The notes below the pieces were generated by a model, which searched no databases, had not been told where the DNA came from, and worked only from the letters and a program-made list of their open reading frames with translations. Below are positions 25,138 through 37,345 of a stretch of 64,000 bases of DNA, piece by piece. The number at the start of each line of letters is the position of its first letter. Position 1 is the first letter of the stretch. Source of the DNA: Phoebastria nigripes. Its lineage: Eukaryota; Chordata; Aves; Procellariiformes; Diomedeidae. The translations under genes were made by a program, and so were the position numbers. The stretch spans positions 911,825 through 975,824 of the forward strand of contig JAYKAV010002673.1 of assembly GCA_035582835.1 (NCBI GenBank), in the 5' to 3' direction.

Positions 25138-25142
25138 CTAAT
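25138..25142 (+). repeat. Target-site duplication, right copy (CTAAT)
   Basis: Exact repeat of 24587-24591, marking the right edge of the LTR insertion. Confidence 0.85.
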
Positions 25143-25221
25143 AAAGGAAACAAGGTCAGTAGAAACGCAACGTTACTCTGTTCTTTTGTAAGATGTACAC
25201 ATCTGCTTTTAACTATTTTGT

Positions 25222-25337
25222 TCATAGAATCATAGACTCATTTAGGTTGGAAAAGACCCTTAACATCATTGAGTCCAACCGTTAACCTAACACTACCAAG
25301 TCCAGCACTAAACCATGTCCCTAAGCACCACGCAAAT
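25222..25337 (-). mobile_element. CR1 LINE, short 3' end fragment
   Basis: A minus-strand CR1 tail. It starts with TCATAGAATCATAGACTCATTT, continues with AGGTTGGAAAAGACCC and GAGTCCAACCGTTAACC, and stops near 25337. Only about 115 bp of 3' UTR remain. It lies about 80 bp from the solo LTR but is not part of it. Confidence 0.88.
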
Positions 25338-28300
25338 CAATACACACTTTAGGCTGAAACACAGTGCTTTCCACATTGGGCGAGTCTCATTGCTGTGGCT
25401 TTCTCCCCAGCCTCACATGCAACCTTTTCCTCCCCGGCCCCCAGGTCACTCCTGTCACTCCTCAGGCTCTGCAGCAGTCACCTGGCCACACTGCTGGCTC
25501 AGGTCCCACTTTTCATGTCAGCAGCCTCAGGCTGGTGAGGTTAGTAGCACCTTAGATGGGAAGCAGTGGTGCAGGGCTTACCTTCAGTAAGGCTTTTTCT
25601 TTCATTTAAAGAGCATCTCCCCCTTCTGTAAGTAGGGAAATATAAACCCTAAGATTTCATATTCTAATTTAGTAACAAGAATGCACAGTTAAGTTACAAA
25701 ATAATCACAGCTGTTTTATGCATATAGCAATGTGAGATGCAATCAATTGGATGATTTTGGGGAACTGGAGAGATTCTTGGGGAACCTGGGTCTTCCTTTC
25801 TTTCTGCACTGGATTTGGTCTTTTGTTAGCAGTCATTCCACTGTCACAGAAGGGCAATATGAATACCCTTGGGGTATCTTTACATTTCTTTGCTGGAACA
25901 TTATTAACCAACTCCTCAAACAGCAGCTAATTATTTTTAAAATATGAAATTATTAGTTTGTTTGTTAAGCTTAAAAAGGACTTTTTCCTCCTCTCTCTTT
26001 TTTGTTCTTGTAATGCTCAGAGACAGACTTCCTGGACTGCGAGGGACCACACTGCTCCAAAATCTTGCATTTGCTAACCAGGGAGTTCATTTTCCTAGGA
26101 GAAAGTGCATGAAGCCACGGTTGATTCTTGCTGCTTGTTGCGAAGACTCATGGGTAAATTAAGAAGTTGAATAAAACAACATGAATACAGTACACAAAAG
26201 TACATAAACGACATGTGGTTACATTGTGCATGAAAGATAGTTAAACATTGTTAACACATTGAAGTTGACACTCCAGTGTGCATTCATGAGCACTTCTTAC
26301 TTGTCTAACATGTCAGTGGCTTCTGCAAACAATTAGGAGGCCAGCTTCAGCCTAGAGCTGAGGGTTCACAGCCATCACTGCCTGAGAGCCATTTGGCATT
26401 ATTTTGGTGAAATCAGAGCCACCTTGCCACGTACCCAGCTTCAGCAACGTCAGAGATGTGTTTTCCCACATACTCCTGGAATTGCAGATAGCAGGTCTGA
26501 TGCCACCATTTTCAGAGTCCTGCTTTTGGGGCTAAAATAATATTTTAAATGTGCATTTGATTTCCAAATCATAACCATTTTTTGAAAACTTGGAAATATT
26601 CCTGAAGATCAATATTTATTATGATTAATCAAGGGGTGTCAGGAGGTATGACAATATATTTATAATTCTTCCCAAGACAGCTCACTATCCTTCTTTACTT
26701 ATCATCCTGCCCAATCCTAAAATGTCATTTAATCCTATATCCTAATTTGTAGGCGGAGGGATAGTAAAGCAATCATGCTGTGTTGTTACCTCATAAAACA
26801 ATTTTATCTGCAGGAGATTGCACTTGGCTCACAGCTAGACTTTACAACAAACACGAAGAAGGCCAGATGAAAAAACATACCCTATAAAAATTGACTTACA
26901 CAAGAGTCTTATTCACCAGTGACAAAATCTTTTTTTTTGTGTGTGTGTAAAAAGAAAGCAGTTGTGGAAAGGGCAAAAATTTTATGTGAGAGGTTTCGTG
27001 CATGAATGAAAGATTTATTTCTACCTCTAGACTGGATTTATTTTAAAGGAAACATACTTCATTTTATGCATTATCTGGTAACTCATCATATATCTAGAAT
27101 GAATTACTTATGTAGATAGTTTGTATGAGCAGGCAGGCACTCACATACAGGCTGGCCTTCTGCTATACTAGGCTTTTCAGATGCAATAGTCCTTGGAGAG
27201 CCTAAGCCCTACCATACACATAGAAAATACATACCATTTGGTTGAAATATCACACATAGCTTAACTGACTCTTTACTATCCCTCTTATGACCCCCATAGG
27301 CCAGATGTTCCTCCAAGGCAATGACTCCAAAAAAGATACAGCAGTTATAGTAGTTACAGATTAGCCTGCCCTGTCAGGAAGAACACATCTGATGGTCTCA
27401 TTTTCTTGCTCCGTTTTGAGACCTCTAAGAGTGTACACACGTCTTGCGGGCTGGAGATTTCTCTGACACCCGAGCAGATTTGCCTTTCTCAGGTTTGTTT
27501 GTTTTGGAGGGGGAGGAGAATGAGTAGGACTATAAATCTGCCCCTTCCCACCCAGCTCATTTTGTTTATTCTTGGCCCCATCTGGGCCCCATTAGTTGCA
27601 GAGCACCAGGGCAGCAATCAGCAAAGCTATGGGGCACTGCAGAGCTCCTTACCACTCAGCCTCAGAACAAATGCTGTCAGGGGAAATTAGGTCATAAAAT
27701 AATTTCCTGAACCTGTATAGTATAAGAAACTGGAAGCAAGCATGTGTTTCAAAATAGAGTTCTGTTATGATGAGTTTAACTTTTTCTTTTTTTTCCTGTC
27801 TCTTTGGTAAAATAGTGTTGAATTCATTATATTTTAAATCCCATAATTGGTATCAGGGCTGTATTATAGCAGTGCTTTGTAATTGGGTTTGAAATGCCTT
27901 GTTATTGTCTACAGTCATATTAATGATCTAATCAGATGTTGTTGGTGTCTTAGCCATATGTGTATTGTACACTTGGATCTGTAATCAGATGCATTAGCCA
28001 AGAGTACAAAAATCTCATTCAACTTAAGTATTTGAGTAGAATACAAAAAGGAGTGCAGAATAGCTAATATTAATATTCACGTATAGTGTTTCATCTAACT
28101 GAATGGCAAACCATAATATTGTTCTTATTTGAATCTAATCAACTGAACTGGGTATTTAAAGCCTGGGATCAGTCAGGATTTTGAGGAAGGACATTGCTCT
28201 ACAAAATGCACATAGTCACTGTAAATTGCATCTGCATGACAATCAGTGTAAGCTGTTGTATGATATCAGACGTTGTAAGTGTGCCTGCAGTTCTTTCGAC

Positions 28301-28349
28301 GTCCATTTGAGCAAGAGCACCTGATCTTGCTGAAATCAATTAATTGTAG
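25338..28349. other. AT-rich stretch, no gene seen
   Basis: Open frames are below 95 codons and lack splice sites. A T-run with GT repeats lies at 26931-26948. No transposon ends recognised. Confidence 0.5.
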
Positions 28350-28590
28350 TCAGTTGGAAGGAAACCTTGGAGGTCATCTAGTCCAACCTACTGCAAATCT
28401 AGCACCAGCACTACATGAGGTTAGCCATAGCTTTGTCTAATCAAATCTTGAAAATCACCAGTGTTGGAGATTCCTCAATCTCTTTGGATATCCTCTTCCA
28501 ATGCTGCACATTTCATTCATGTGAATGAAAATTTTTATCCTAATATGTGACTTGGACCTCCCAAACCTTCTAAGTCCCTCTTGCAGACAG
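28350..28590 (-). mobile_element. Old CR1 LINE 3' end fragment
   Basis: On the minus strand this shows the CR1 3' UTR and end of ORF2 in decayed form. Plus-strand landmarks are TTGGAAGGAAACCTTGGAGGTCATCTAGTCCAACC, then GGAGATTCCTCAATCTC (the complement of the ORF2 tail) and a CTTCCAATGCT block. Clear substitutions throughout and the absence of the octamer tail indicate an older subfamily than the copy 400 bp away at 29.0 kb. Confidence 0.8.
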
Positions 28591-28999
28591 GGTTCAGATG
28601 CAAAAATCTGAAGCAGAAATCAAGTCTTCTGATTTTCAGTATACTGGGACTATGCTGGTATTGTATGGCAGGTACAAACATTTTATGTTGTTTCATTTAT
28701 TTGTGATGTATCATAGTTTGTTTTGCTTGTTTTTCTAAAACATTATAAATAAGAACATCAGAATCATCATCATGATGCAAAAGTCTTGCATTTTGTCCTA
28801 GAGGATCTGAAAATATTTTGTTTATGAATCAGACATAAACCTTCATGCCTCCAACTCAGGTGAGCTGCTCAGGTGAACAAAATCAGAGTTTGAACTCAAT
28901 TAATTGGATAAATACTCAATAAGGCAACCCTTGTGTCAGTACAATATATCAGAAATATGGGTGATCACTGTCAAGTTGTACTGAAATAAAACATAGAAC
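28591..28999. other. Spacer between two CR1 fragments
   Basis: Roughly 400 bp of AT-rich DNA with no feature I can assign. Confidence 0.5.
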
Positions 29000-30084
29000 A
29001 GAATCATAGAATCATTTAGGTTGGAAAAGACCTTTAAGATCATCGAGTCCAACCGTTAATCTAACACTGCCAAGTCCACCACTAAACCATGTNCCTAAGC
29101 GCCTCATCTACACGTCTTTTAAATACTTCCAGGGATGGTGACTCAACCACTTCCCTGGGCAGCCTGTTCCAATGCTTGATAACCCTTTCAGTGAAGAATT
29201 TTTTCCTAATATCCAGTCTAAACCTTCCTTGGCGCAACTTGAGGCCATTTCCTCTCATCCTATCACTAGATGCTTGGGAGAAGAGACCAACACCCACCTC
29301 GCTGCAACCTCCTTTCAGGTAGTTGTAGAGAGCAATAAGGTCTCNCCTCAGCCTCCTCNTCTCCAGNCTAAACAGTCCCAGTTCCCTNAGCNGCTCCTCA
29401 TAAGACTTGTTCTCCAGACCCTTCACCAGCTTCGTTGCCCTTCTCTGGACACGCTCCAGCAACTCAATGTCCTTCTTGTAGTGAGGGGCCCAAAACNNAA
29501 CACAGTNTTCNAGGNNCGGCCTCACCAGNGCNGAGTACAGGGGCACGATCACCTCCCTACTCCTGCTGGNCACACTATTTCTGATACAGGCCAGGATGCN
29601 NTTGGCCTTCTTGGCCACCTGGGCACACAGCCAGCTCATATTCAGCTGGCTGTCAACCAACACATCCAGGCCCTTTTCCGACAGGCAGCTTTCCAGCCAC
29701 TCTTCCCCAAGCCTGTAGCGTTGCATGGGGTTGTTGTGACCCAAGTGCAGGACCCGGCACTTGGCCTTGTTGAACCTCAATACANTTGGCCTCGGCCCAT
29801 TGATCCAGCCTGTCCAGATCCCTCTGTAGAGCCTTCCTACCCTTGAGCAGATCAACACTCCCGCCCAACTTGGTGTCGTCCGCAAACTTACTGAGGGTGC
29901 GCTCGATCCCCTCATCCAGATCGTTGATAAAGATATTAAGCAGAACTGGCCCCCATACTGAGCCCTGGGGAACACCACTTGTGACCAGCCACCAACTGGA
30001 TTTCACTCCATTCACCGCAACTCTTTGGGCTCGGCCGTCCAGCCAGGTTTTTACCCAGCGAAGTGTACGCCCGTCCAAGCCATG
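29000..30084 (-). mobile_element. CR1 LINE, 1.1 kb with reverse-transcriptase C-terminal half
   Basis: A minus-strand, 5'-truncated CR1, the best-preserved copy fully inside the window. From its 5' side (30084) it encodes [38 protein letters not shown] and [10 protein letters not shown], where ADD is the reverse-transcriptase catalytic motif. A frameshift follows near 29785. The next frame gives [53 protein letters not shown] and [16 protein letters not shown], then [20 protein letters not shown], the ORF2 C-terminus. The 3' UTR ends in the complement of GATTCTATGATTCT. About twenty N bases lie at 29093-29785, most of them between 29345 and 29601. Apart from the frameshift and Ns the frame is open, so this insertion is relatively young. 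Confidence 0.95.
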
Positions 30085-33000
30085 TCAGTATAAATATAGA
30101 AAAAATGCAAAAATACAAATTTGGAAATATTGTCACAGGAATATCAAATACTTTAGTGATTTAGCCAAAACTTTTACATTCTCTAGCTTTTCAATGTATG
30201 TGGATTTTTCCAAGGAAAATGGAAGCAGTTCATTTAGCATATTAATCAAAACCTTAAGAAATACTTGGGTAAAAAACAGTATTAACCAAAAAAATTCAGA
30301 CACCTCAAACAATTCAGTATGATTTGCTACAATAAAATGGGAAATTATACAGCTAGAAATAAGATGTTCTTTAATGATGACAAAATTTATTTCTTTATGC
30401 GTTTGGTGATTTGTGTAATGATCACTGCAGAGTTTGAAAACCTGTGCAATGAATGAAACAACAACAATAAATCAATAGCCTACTTTAAAATGTAAATTAG
30501 AGAGCTATTAATCTTTTTTTTTTTTTTTTCTATTATCAGGGCAATCTTTAGCAACCTTTAAAAAAAATGAGGTAAGCATATTTTAAGGAAATCATTGGGA
30601 GTAAATGTTACAAACTGGAAATTTTCATGCTAGACTTACATTGCTAGCTAAAGCTGTAGGAGGAATGAAATAACTTAAAAAACCCTCCCATTGCTACCTT
30701 TTCAACAGAAAAACTATAAATCTGCCCCCCCGCCATGCTTTCAGATGTAAAATTGGTAATTAAAAAAATATATTTATTCCATCTGAAGTGCTTTCTGTTC
30801 ATTTCCTTGTTATTCCAGATGGCTATCATCATTTTATGGGAAAACAATGGCAGTTGTCATGTCAGTAGTGGAAAACCCATAACTATGACAGATATTCTAT
30901 CCATAAAAATTTCTCAGCTCTGAATATTGTATCAAAGAGCTAAAGGACAGAACCAGACTGAACTAGTATGTTGTTGTTATTAATATATCCCATTCCAATG
31001 GTCAGAAAGATCTGACCTGTGTGTTGTTAAAATGGAATGGAAAAGTGAAGTGTATGAATACCTATTTATGGTAGTGGAAAAGACTGAAAGTAGGACAAGG
31101 TCATTTTGTCCATAAAAAGAGGAGTGTGAGGAAATGCATCTCAAGCACAAGACAGAAGACTTTGAACAGCCTGTAGAACTGGCATGTGCTACCTGCCAAG
31201 CTGGGATGCATTAAACATTTAGACGCAGCTCCTCTTGCCCAGTTTTCTATCCTGCATGTATAACTGTCACATGGAGCGTTATTTTTGGAGGTAGCTCTAT
31301 GTATTGGTGTAATGAAACTTTTTTTTAAAAGTTTGAATTAGCTGGCACTTTTTAGACTTCATCTCTTTTTTTAATTCTGCACATATTTTTACAAGTATGT
31401 TTTTCAGCTTTCTCTGACAACATGAACACTACTGGAAAATGGTTATGGGCATGAGCTGAAAGGGCATGTAGGTAATGACATGCACACATACACGTTCCCA
31501 AATTCAGTACTGTTACGCAAGTTAACTCTCAAATTAAAGTTACGCAGGTCAGGCAAACTAGGAATAACCACTTACTAGAAGATTATGAATTAACAATGAC
31601 ATGATAAAAGCTTTGGAAGCATGTGAAGAGAGTAGGGTATCTGCTTTGCCAGTACCAAAACTGCCCATGATGCACTGATTGTTCACAAGGTCTGTAAGTA
31701 AAAAATGCAAAAAGTTCTCCATAATGCTGGCTTAAAAGGATAGGCCGAATCCTCACGTTAGGTTGAGGTTTTGATCTCATAGGAATTCAGTCTTTGGGTG
31801 TTTGAGGATAACTGTTTAATATAAAATGAGATATAGGAAGAAGGGTCAGTGATAATTAGTATCTCCATGGGAAAGTGAATTGATTAAAGCCTAAAAATAT
31901 TTTCTTTTGATTACTTGGAAGAGTTGTATTTCACAATTTGTTTCTGTAGTATTCCTTTTCTTAGGTTCAAACCTTGCTTATTTAAACCCTCTTTCAAAGA
32001 AATGTAGTGTAATGAATGCTTTGTCTTGGCTCACTCTTGCCTGCAAATGGCACTCAGTTCTTGTATTAATTTCTTATGCTTGTCTTGTTTAACTAACAGT
32101 ACTTAGGTACAGGAACACTGCTTTACAAAAGCCCACAAAGAAGCAGTAATAAGAATAGTCATGAAGAGAAACTGGCAGTCATGAAAAATGGTAGCAAGAA
32201 GATGACATGCTCTTGAAGTGACAAGTTCGTAAATGGTCCCAGTCCACTGGCAGCAAAGCATCTGAGGAAGAAAGCAAGTCCTGGAGTTCAATGAAATGGG
32301 TGCTGCAGAAAAGAAGAGAGGAATGGGATCCTGACACAGGACAGCAGGGAGGAAGGAAAGCAGAAAAGAAGTGCTGAAGTGATATAGCAGTTTGGTCTAA
32401 TTAAACCCAGATGGGCATATTGATCAAAATAGACTTAAATTTCACTCTCCTCTTTTTTTTTTTCCTCCCCCCCCCCCCCCCCCGCTTAAACCCAAAAGTT
32501 TTATCATGTTCCGCTTTTTCAGATTTTTGCTTGTGTCAGTTGTGACTTGGCATCAGTCCTTAGCGCCCCCCCCCGAGCTTAAGCCAAAAGAAATGGAGGA
32601 TCTCCTGAATTTGACATCCAAATTGCATTATCATACAATCGGAGGATGATGGAATTCATATCTAAAAGTTCACTTCCATTTCATTCTAATTTTCCATCGT
32701 TTTGTTGGAGCAGCACAGGCACAGGCCCTTCTGCTTAAGTGTTATTTGACCACTTATCTTCTCAGTGTTTTAATATATGCACAGTTTCTTTGTTTGAAAT
32801 GAGTCCATGTTTAGAACATGTTTCTGCTTTTAGGAAACTCTTCCATGCATTAATCTTTGTATTGTGAGCACACGCCTCCTAGTTAAAAAACGGAGCCATG
32901 TGCTGTTGCAAAGGTAGCATCAAGGGGCCTCATTTCACTGAGGCTTGCAGCAGCTGCAGACTGCCAGGGTGTAAGGTTGGCCCTCCTGCCTCCATCCCAC

Positions 33001-34773
33001 TCTCTGCCAGCAGCAAAAAAAAAAAGTCTTTCTGATTCATTCTGCTCTGGTTTGGGATCTCCAAGCAAACTGCTTTTTGGATGTACTCTTAAATGTTGTC
33101 CACCTTCTCTCTGATCGCAAGACTACATCGGCGATTAGCTAAATAAATCTGATCCCAAGCATGCTTTTAGCAGAGTCCTGTGGCAGTACCTAGGCACTCC
33201 TGAGCTTTTTATTTTCCTGAGTATATCAATCAGATCCATCTGATTTCCTTATGATTTTACAAGGCCCCATTCTGCAAGTCCTGGGAGCACTTTTTGTTTT
33301 AACCCATCTTCTCTATGGTTTAACCCATCTCTCTCTTTAATTGAGAGTAGGGTTTAAAATACCTTTTATGGAAAATATGATTAATGTTAAATGCTAGACA
33401 GGAAAAAAACCACAAAACCTTAGTGCACAGTATTAGCAAAAGATGCACTTACATAGCTGTCTTCCAGCTGGGCAGAATTAGACAATTTTATTTGTGAGTA
33501 ATACTTAGCAGTTGAAAAGTTCAACTTGTTTGGAGATTTTCCTTCAGGGATACTTGTGATAGTTCCAATGCTCCTTTCTTATTGTTATAACTGACCTCAG
33601 GTTGCTAAAGAATGCAAAGTTTTTTTCGGGAGGTTAATTCTACTGTAAGAATTTCCTTATAGTCTTGTTAATGGTAGCTTAAAAATAATTTTGGATTTTT
33701 GGTTTCTTTTGGCTATCTTCTTGCAGAATCGTTAACCTTGTTTAGCCTTTAATGTTAGTTATGACAACTACCTCGAGCACAGGCATGAAGTGTTGCAAAG
33801 ATCCACTGTCAATTGCAATATCTGGCCACCCTGTAAAAGAAGCCCACACTTGTCTGAACAGCTCTAACAATAGCAGAAATATATCTGCTTGATAAGAGGT
33901 CAGGCTCTAGTGGACGGCTCACACCACTGAAAATTTCAGGGAGATATACCAACTTTTCAAGCTATGCATACAAGAAGTAAAAATGCTTCCCAGGCTTTTT
34001 ATCTGTGCAAAGGACTGAGCCACGAGCCACCTCTCCGGTGTGTGTCCTTGCTGTGCCATGTGGAGCACGCACCAAGACCAGGGATTCCGTTACTCCAGTG
34101 AGTCACTGGCCTGTAAGTATCAGCCTATATGTCAAGAGTTGTTTAAATTAAAAAATGCAGCTTAGGGTATTAGGAATGAGGGTTTTTTTCAGATGCATAT
34201 TTGGACAACTGTAGGCATGTTACAACTGTAATCTTAATACAGGTTAATGGAAAATTTCCATACACATGGGTTTTTACAATAATATGGTTTGTAATGGAAA
34301 TGTTACTATAGCAACATTAGTTTTCATCCAGCTGGTAATTTTATAATTCAACTTTACTACATAGCATAATGGATGAAATACCATCATCAGTAAATATTTA
34401 TGCAGAAAGAAAATAGAAAATGATAGGCTACTGTACACATATCACTGGTGTTATATGGCAATGTCCTCAATACATATAAATGTTAACGTACTGGGGGGGA
34501 ATTTTATGAAACTTGAGTAAACAATTTCAGCACTTAATTCCCATTTTTTTAATGTAGTGTATGCAGATGGAGCTTGATGCCCAGGTGGATTTAGGCACCA
34601 GAACAAAAGCAAACTTTTTGATTCACCATAGAACCCCAAACTTGCAGAAAATAGTTCAGCACCCGTTAGGGCACAGGTAGGAAAATGGATAGCAAAAGAA
34701 AAGAACCCACAAAATTTGGCAGAAAATAAAGCACTTAGGGTGAGTGGGTCTTCAATATTTTTTTTTTTTTTGG
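30085..34773. other. AT-rich stretch with homopolymer tracts
   Basis: It holds a T16 tract (30514-30529), a T11 run followed by CCT and C17 (32453-32483) and a second C-run near 32565-32575. A segment at 30820-30925 has a good acceptor-like polypyrimidine-AG but only a poor donor, so I do not call an exon. Nothing else is assignable. Confidence 0.5.
32453..32483. repeat. T11-CCT-C17 polypyrimidine tract
   Basis: A pure pyrimidine strand of 31 bases: eleven T, CCT, then seventeen C. It could form triplex or G-quadruplex-like structure, but this is not shown. Confidence 0.85.
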
Positions 34774-35345
34774 TGTTGTGGTGGGATGACCCTGGCTGGC
34801 AGCTATGCTCCCACCCAGTTGTTTGCTCACTCCCCTGCAGTGGGATGGGGGAGAGAATTGGAAGGGCAAAAGCAAGAAAAACTCATGGATCAAGATAAAG
34901 ACAGTTTAATAAGTGAAGGAAGGAAAAAACCCAAACAAACAAAGCAAAAAAACCCCAAGTAATGCAAAGGCAGTCACTCACAACCTCCCACCAGCTGACC
35001 AATGCCCAGCCAGTCTGTGAGCAATGGCTACCTTGGAATAACTGCACCCCCCAAACCCCGCAATTTTATTGCTGAGCATGATGTCATATGGTGTGTAATA
35101 TCTCTTTGGCCAATTTGGGTCAGCTGTTCCAGCTGTGTCTCCTCCCAGCCTCTTATCCACCCCTAGCCTACTTGCTGGTGGGGTAGAATGGGAAATCGAG
35201 AAGACTTTGACACTGTGCAAGCACTGCTCAGCAATAGGTAAAACACTGGTGCGTTATCAACACCATTTTGGTCACAAATCCCAAACACNATACCATATGG
35301 GCAGCTATAAAGAAAATTAACTCCATCCAAGTCAGCCCCAGTACA
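34774..35345 (-). mobile_element. Older solo LTR of the same retroviral family
   Basis: About 572 bp with the same order of blocks as the 24.6-kb LTR. These are TGTTGTGG at the plus-strand left edge, GTGGGATGGGGGAGAGAATTGG, ATAAAGACAGTTTAATAAG (poly(A) signal region), CTGAGCATGATGTCATATGG, TTGGCCAATTTGGGTCAGC, and a right end AAAATTAACTCCATCC...CAGTACA. Sense strand is again minus. The CRE has decayed to TGATGTCA (35079-35086) and the TATA box is lost (ATTTTATTG on plus). I find no matching target duplication, and the left edge abuts a T-run that may have eroded it. No internal retroviral genes adjoin it. It is older and more mutated than the 24.6-kb copy. Confidence 0.88.
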
Positions 35346-36617
35346 GATGTTTAGGTACTTTCCCCGTGCTCTGTGCTTTCTGTGATACACAGACCTGAGC
35401 CCATTCCTGGAGATCCCATGTCCTCTTTCCAAATCAGACCAGAAGTAATNGCTTAAAAATCAACCTATGCCAAGAGTTTTTAAGGTAACAGCAGATGAGT
35501 TGTTAACCCCTATTATAGCTGAACAGAATGGTACAGTGTAATTGTGGGGAAACCAACATGAAAACCAACCCACCACGCAACTGCAGTCAAGAGGCAGGCT
35601 GCATGGGAGAAAGAAGATCCTTATTGGGTTTGCACCTAAACCCAAAGCCTGTTCAAGCAAGTGAGAAGATGACGGAAGGAAGTCATTGCAGGTGTTTAGT
35701 GTTATACTTATCTAGTTTCTTGCATTACCTAAAGTGAAAGTGAATAGATTTGGAAACCTTGTGAAGCCTGCAGGTCTATTTTCTGCAATTACTGTAAGTA
35801 ACTGAGTAGGTGAATCATAAAACCCAAGGTGTCCCTAAGGGCAGACCTCTGGAAAGGGCTTATTTAAGCTATTGATAGTTAAGCCAGAAAGTTGTACTTA
35901 TGTGAGGAAGTGGCAGACAGAGTCTGTTTTCCATGAAAAATGTGAGACTGGATGACTAGGAGTAGTGATGTTGTAGAAGTGACTTTCTGAGGATATAAAC
36001 AAGGCAGCTTTGGAGGGTGAAATCATGGCTTTTGTTTAGCTAATGTGTATTTTGAAAAAGCAGTTAAGTTTTTAGCCCACAAGACTTCTTTGGATCTCAG
36101 ACAGAAGCAGTAGCATTCAAACTTGGTAGAGTTGGTGANCAATTCTTCCAAGTCTAACCTCAGCTAAGCAGAGAGCTTGAGAGGCCACATATGAGCCAGC
36201 GCTGCAGCTTGCCCTGCTGGAGGGAGATGTTTCAGATAACCCACAGCCTGTGCGATGGATCTCAAACAGCCGGCTGGGCAGGCATCGACAGCAGGTGTTT
36301 GTCTGGGGCTCTGCAGCCCTTCAAAATACAGTGAAGTACTTTTGAATGTAACCCATTGTGAATTGCTTTTAGCTTCATAGAAAAATCTGATCTGTACTCA
36401 AATTTTAATTACTGTAACTTTGTTTATGAGAAACATCTGTGTTTATCACTGAGAAACAAGCTCTGCTTTGAGCTATAAACCACAAAAAACCTTTAACTGT
36501 GGAACTTTAAGTGAATTAAAGTGCATGGGAAAGGATAATTAGTTAGCCCTACATTTATGATATCTGCTGTGGACTGGTATATCTACTACATATGGTAGAC
36601 TGAAGACATCTTTGGTG

Positions 36618-36675
36618 TTTTGGCGTTTTTTGGTTTTTTTTGGTTTTTTTGTTTTTTGTTTTTTGTTTTTTTTAA
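36618..36675. repeat. (GTTTTT)n-like low-complexity tract
   Basis: About 58 bp made of T-runs of five to eight bases separated by G or GG, a degenerate simple repeat. Confidence 0.85.
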
Positions 36676-37345
36676 AGTATTGGTATCTTTGTATGTGGTA
36701 TATGGAGAGAAGGAATGCTTAATCTCATTTAACTTTAGCTGTAAGGAAGTAAGGCACCCAGCTTCCCCTGGGGTCAATGGTGAAAGAAATGCTCCTTTGC
36801 ACTGTGATTCATCCCTTCTGTGTTGGATGCAAATCCTCAGAGGGGAGAGATCTCTGACTCCTGGAGCTCCGTTTGGAGGGTAGGTAAAAAGTTTAAAGTT
36901 AGTTGAAACCCACCATAAATGCACAGATGTAACTTGCCTCTTCTTAATGTCTCTTCCATAGAACTAATCTCTTTTCCTGACTTACATGTATCCATCTGTT
37001 TGTGTTTATCTCAGGAAAAAACCAACGGAGAATGTAATTTATTTTGTATTGAGGTTTATGATTAGAGTGGTCCTAAGACTTTAAAAGGAATGAAAGAACC
37101 AAGTTCTGTTTNGATATTCTGATTCATAAATATATGCTATTGAAATCTCTCTAGGCTTCTGTGAGGCAAAATGTGGTTGTATTGTACTGCCTTGTATTTT
37201 CCTTAGCACTGTTGAATGATTTTGTAAGTATCATCTTTACATTGTTTTTGTCTAGAATTAAAATTCAAAGCTGGCGTACAGTAAAAATCAGGATGAAATT
37301 TCATTCTCATATATATGTTATTTTTAGGTTTTAGAAAGATTCCTG

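Noticed and set aside
29089..29846. 224-codon open frame on the plus strand
   Set aside because: It is the antisense shadow of the minus-strand CR1 ORF2, kept open partly by N bases.
30820..30925. Possible exon after TTCATTTCCTTGTTATTCCAG
   Set aside because: A good acceptor, but no acceptable donor in frame. It could not be joined to any other exon.
24592..35345. The two LTRs as ends of one provirus
   Set aside because: The copies differ greatly in decay, the 24.6-kb copy has its own complete target duplication, and the interval contains no retroviral genes.
36740..36883. Segment with acceptor-like CATTTAACTTTAG and donor-like GAGG|GTAGGT
   Set aside because: Stop codons occur early in the required frame and the peptide is Pro/Ser-rich without pattern. 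Probably chance.
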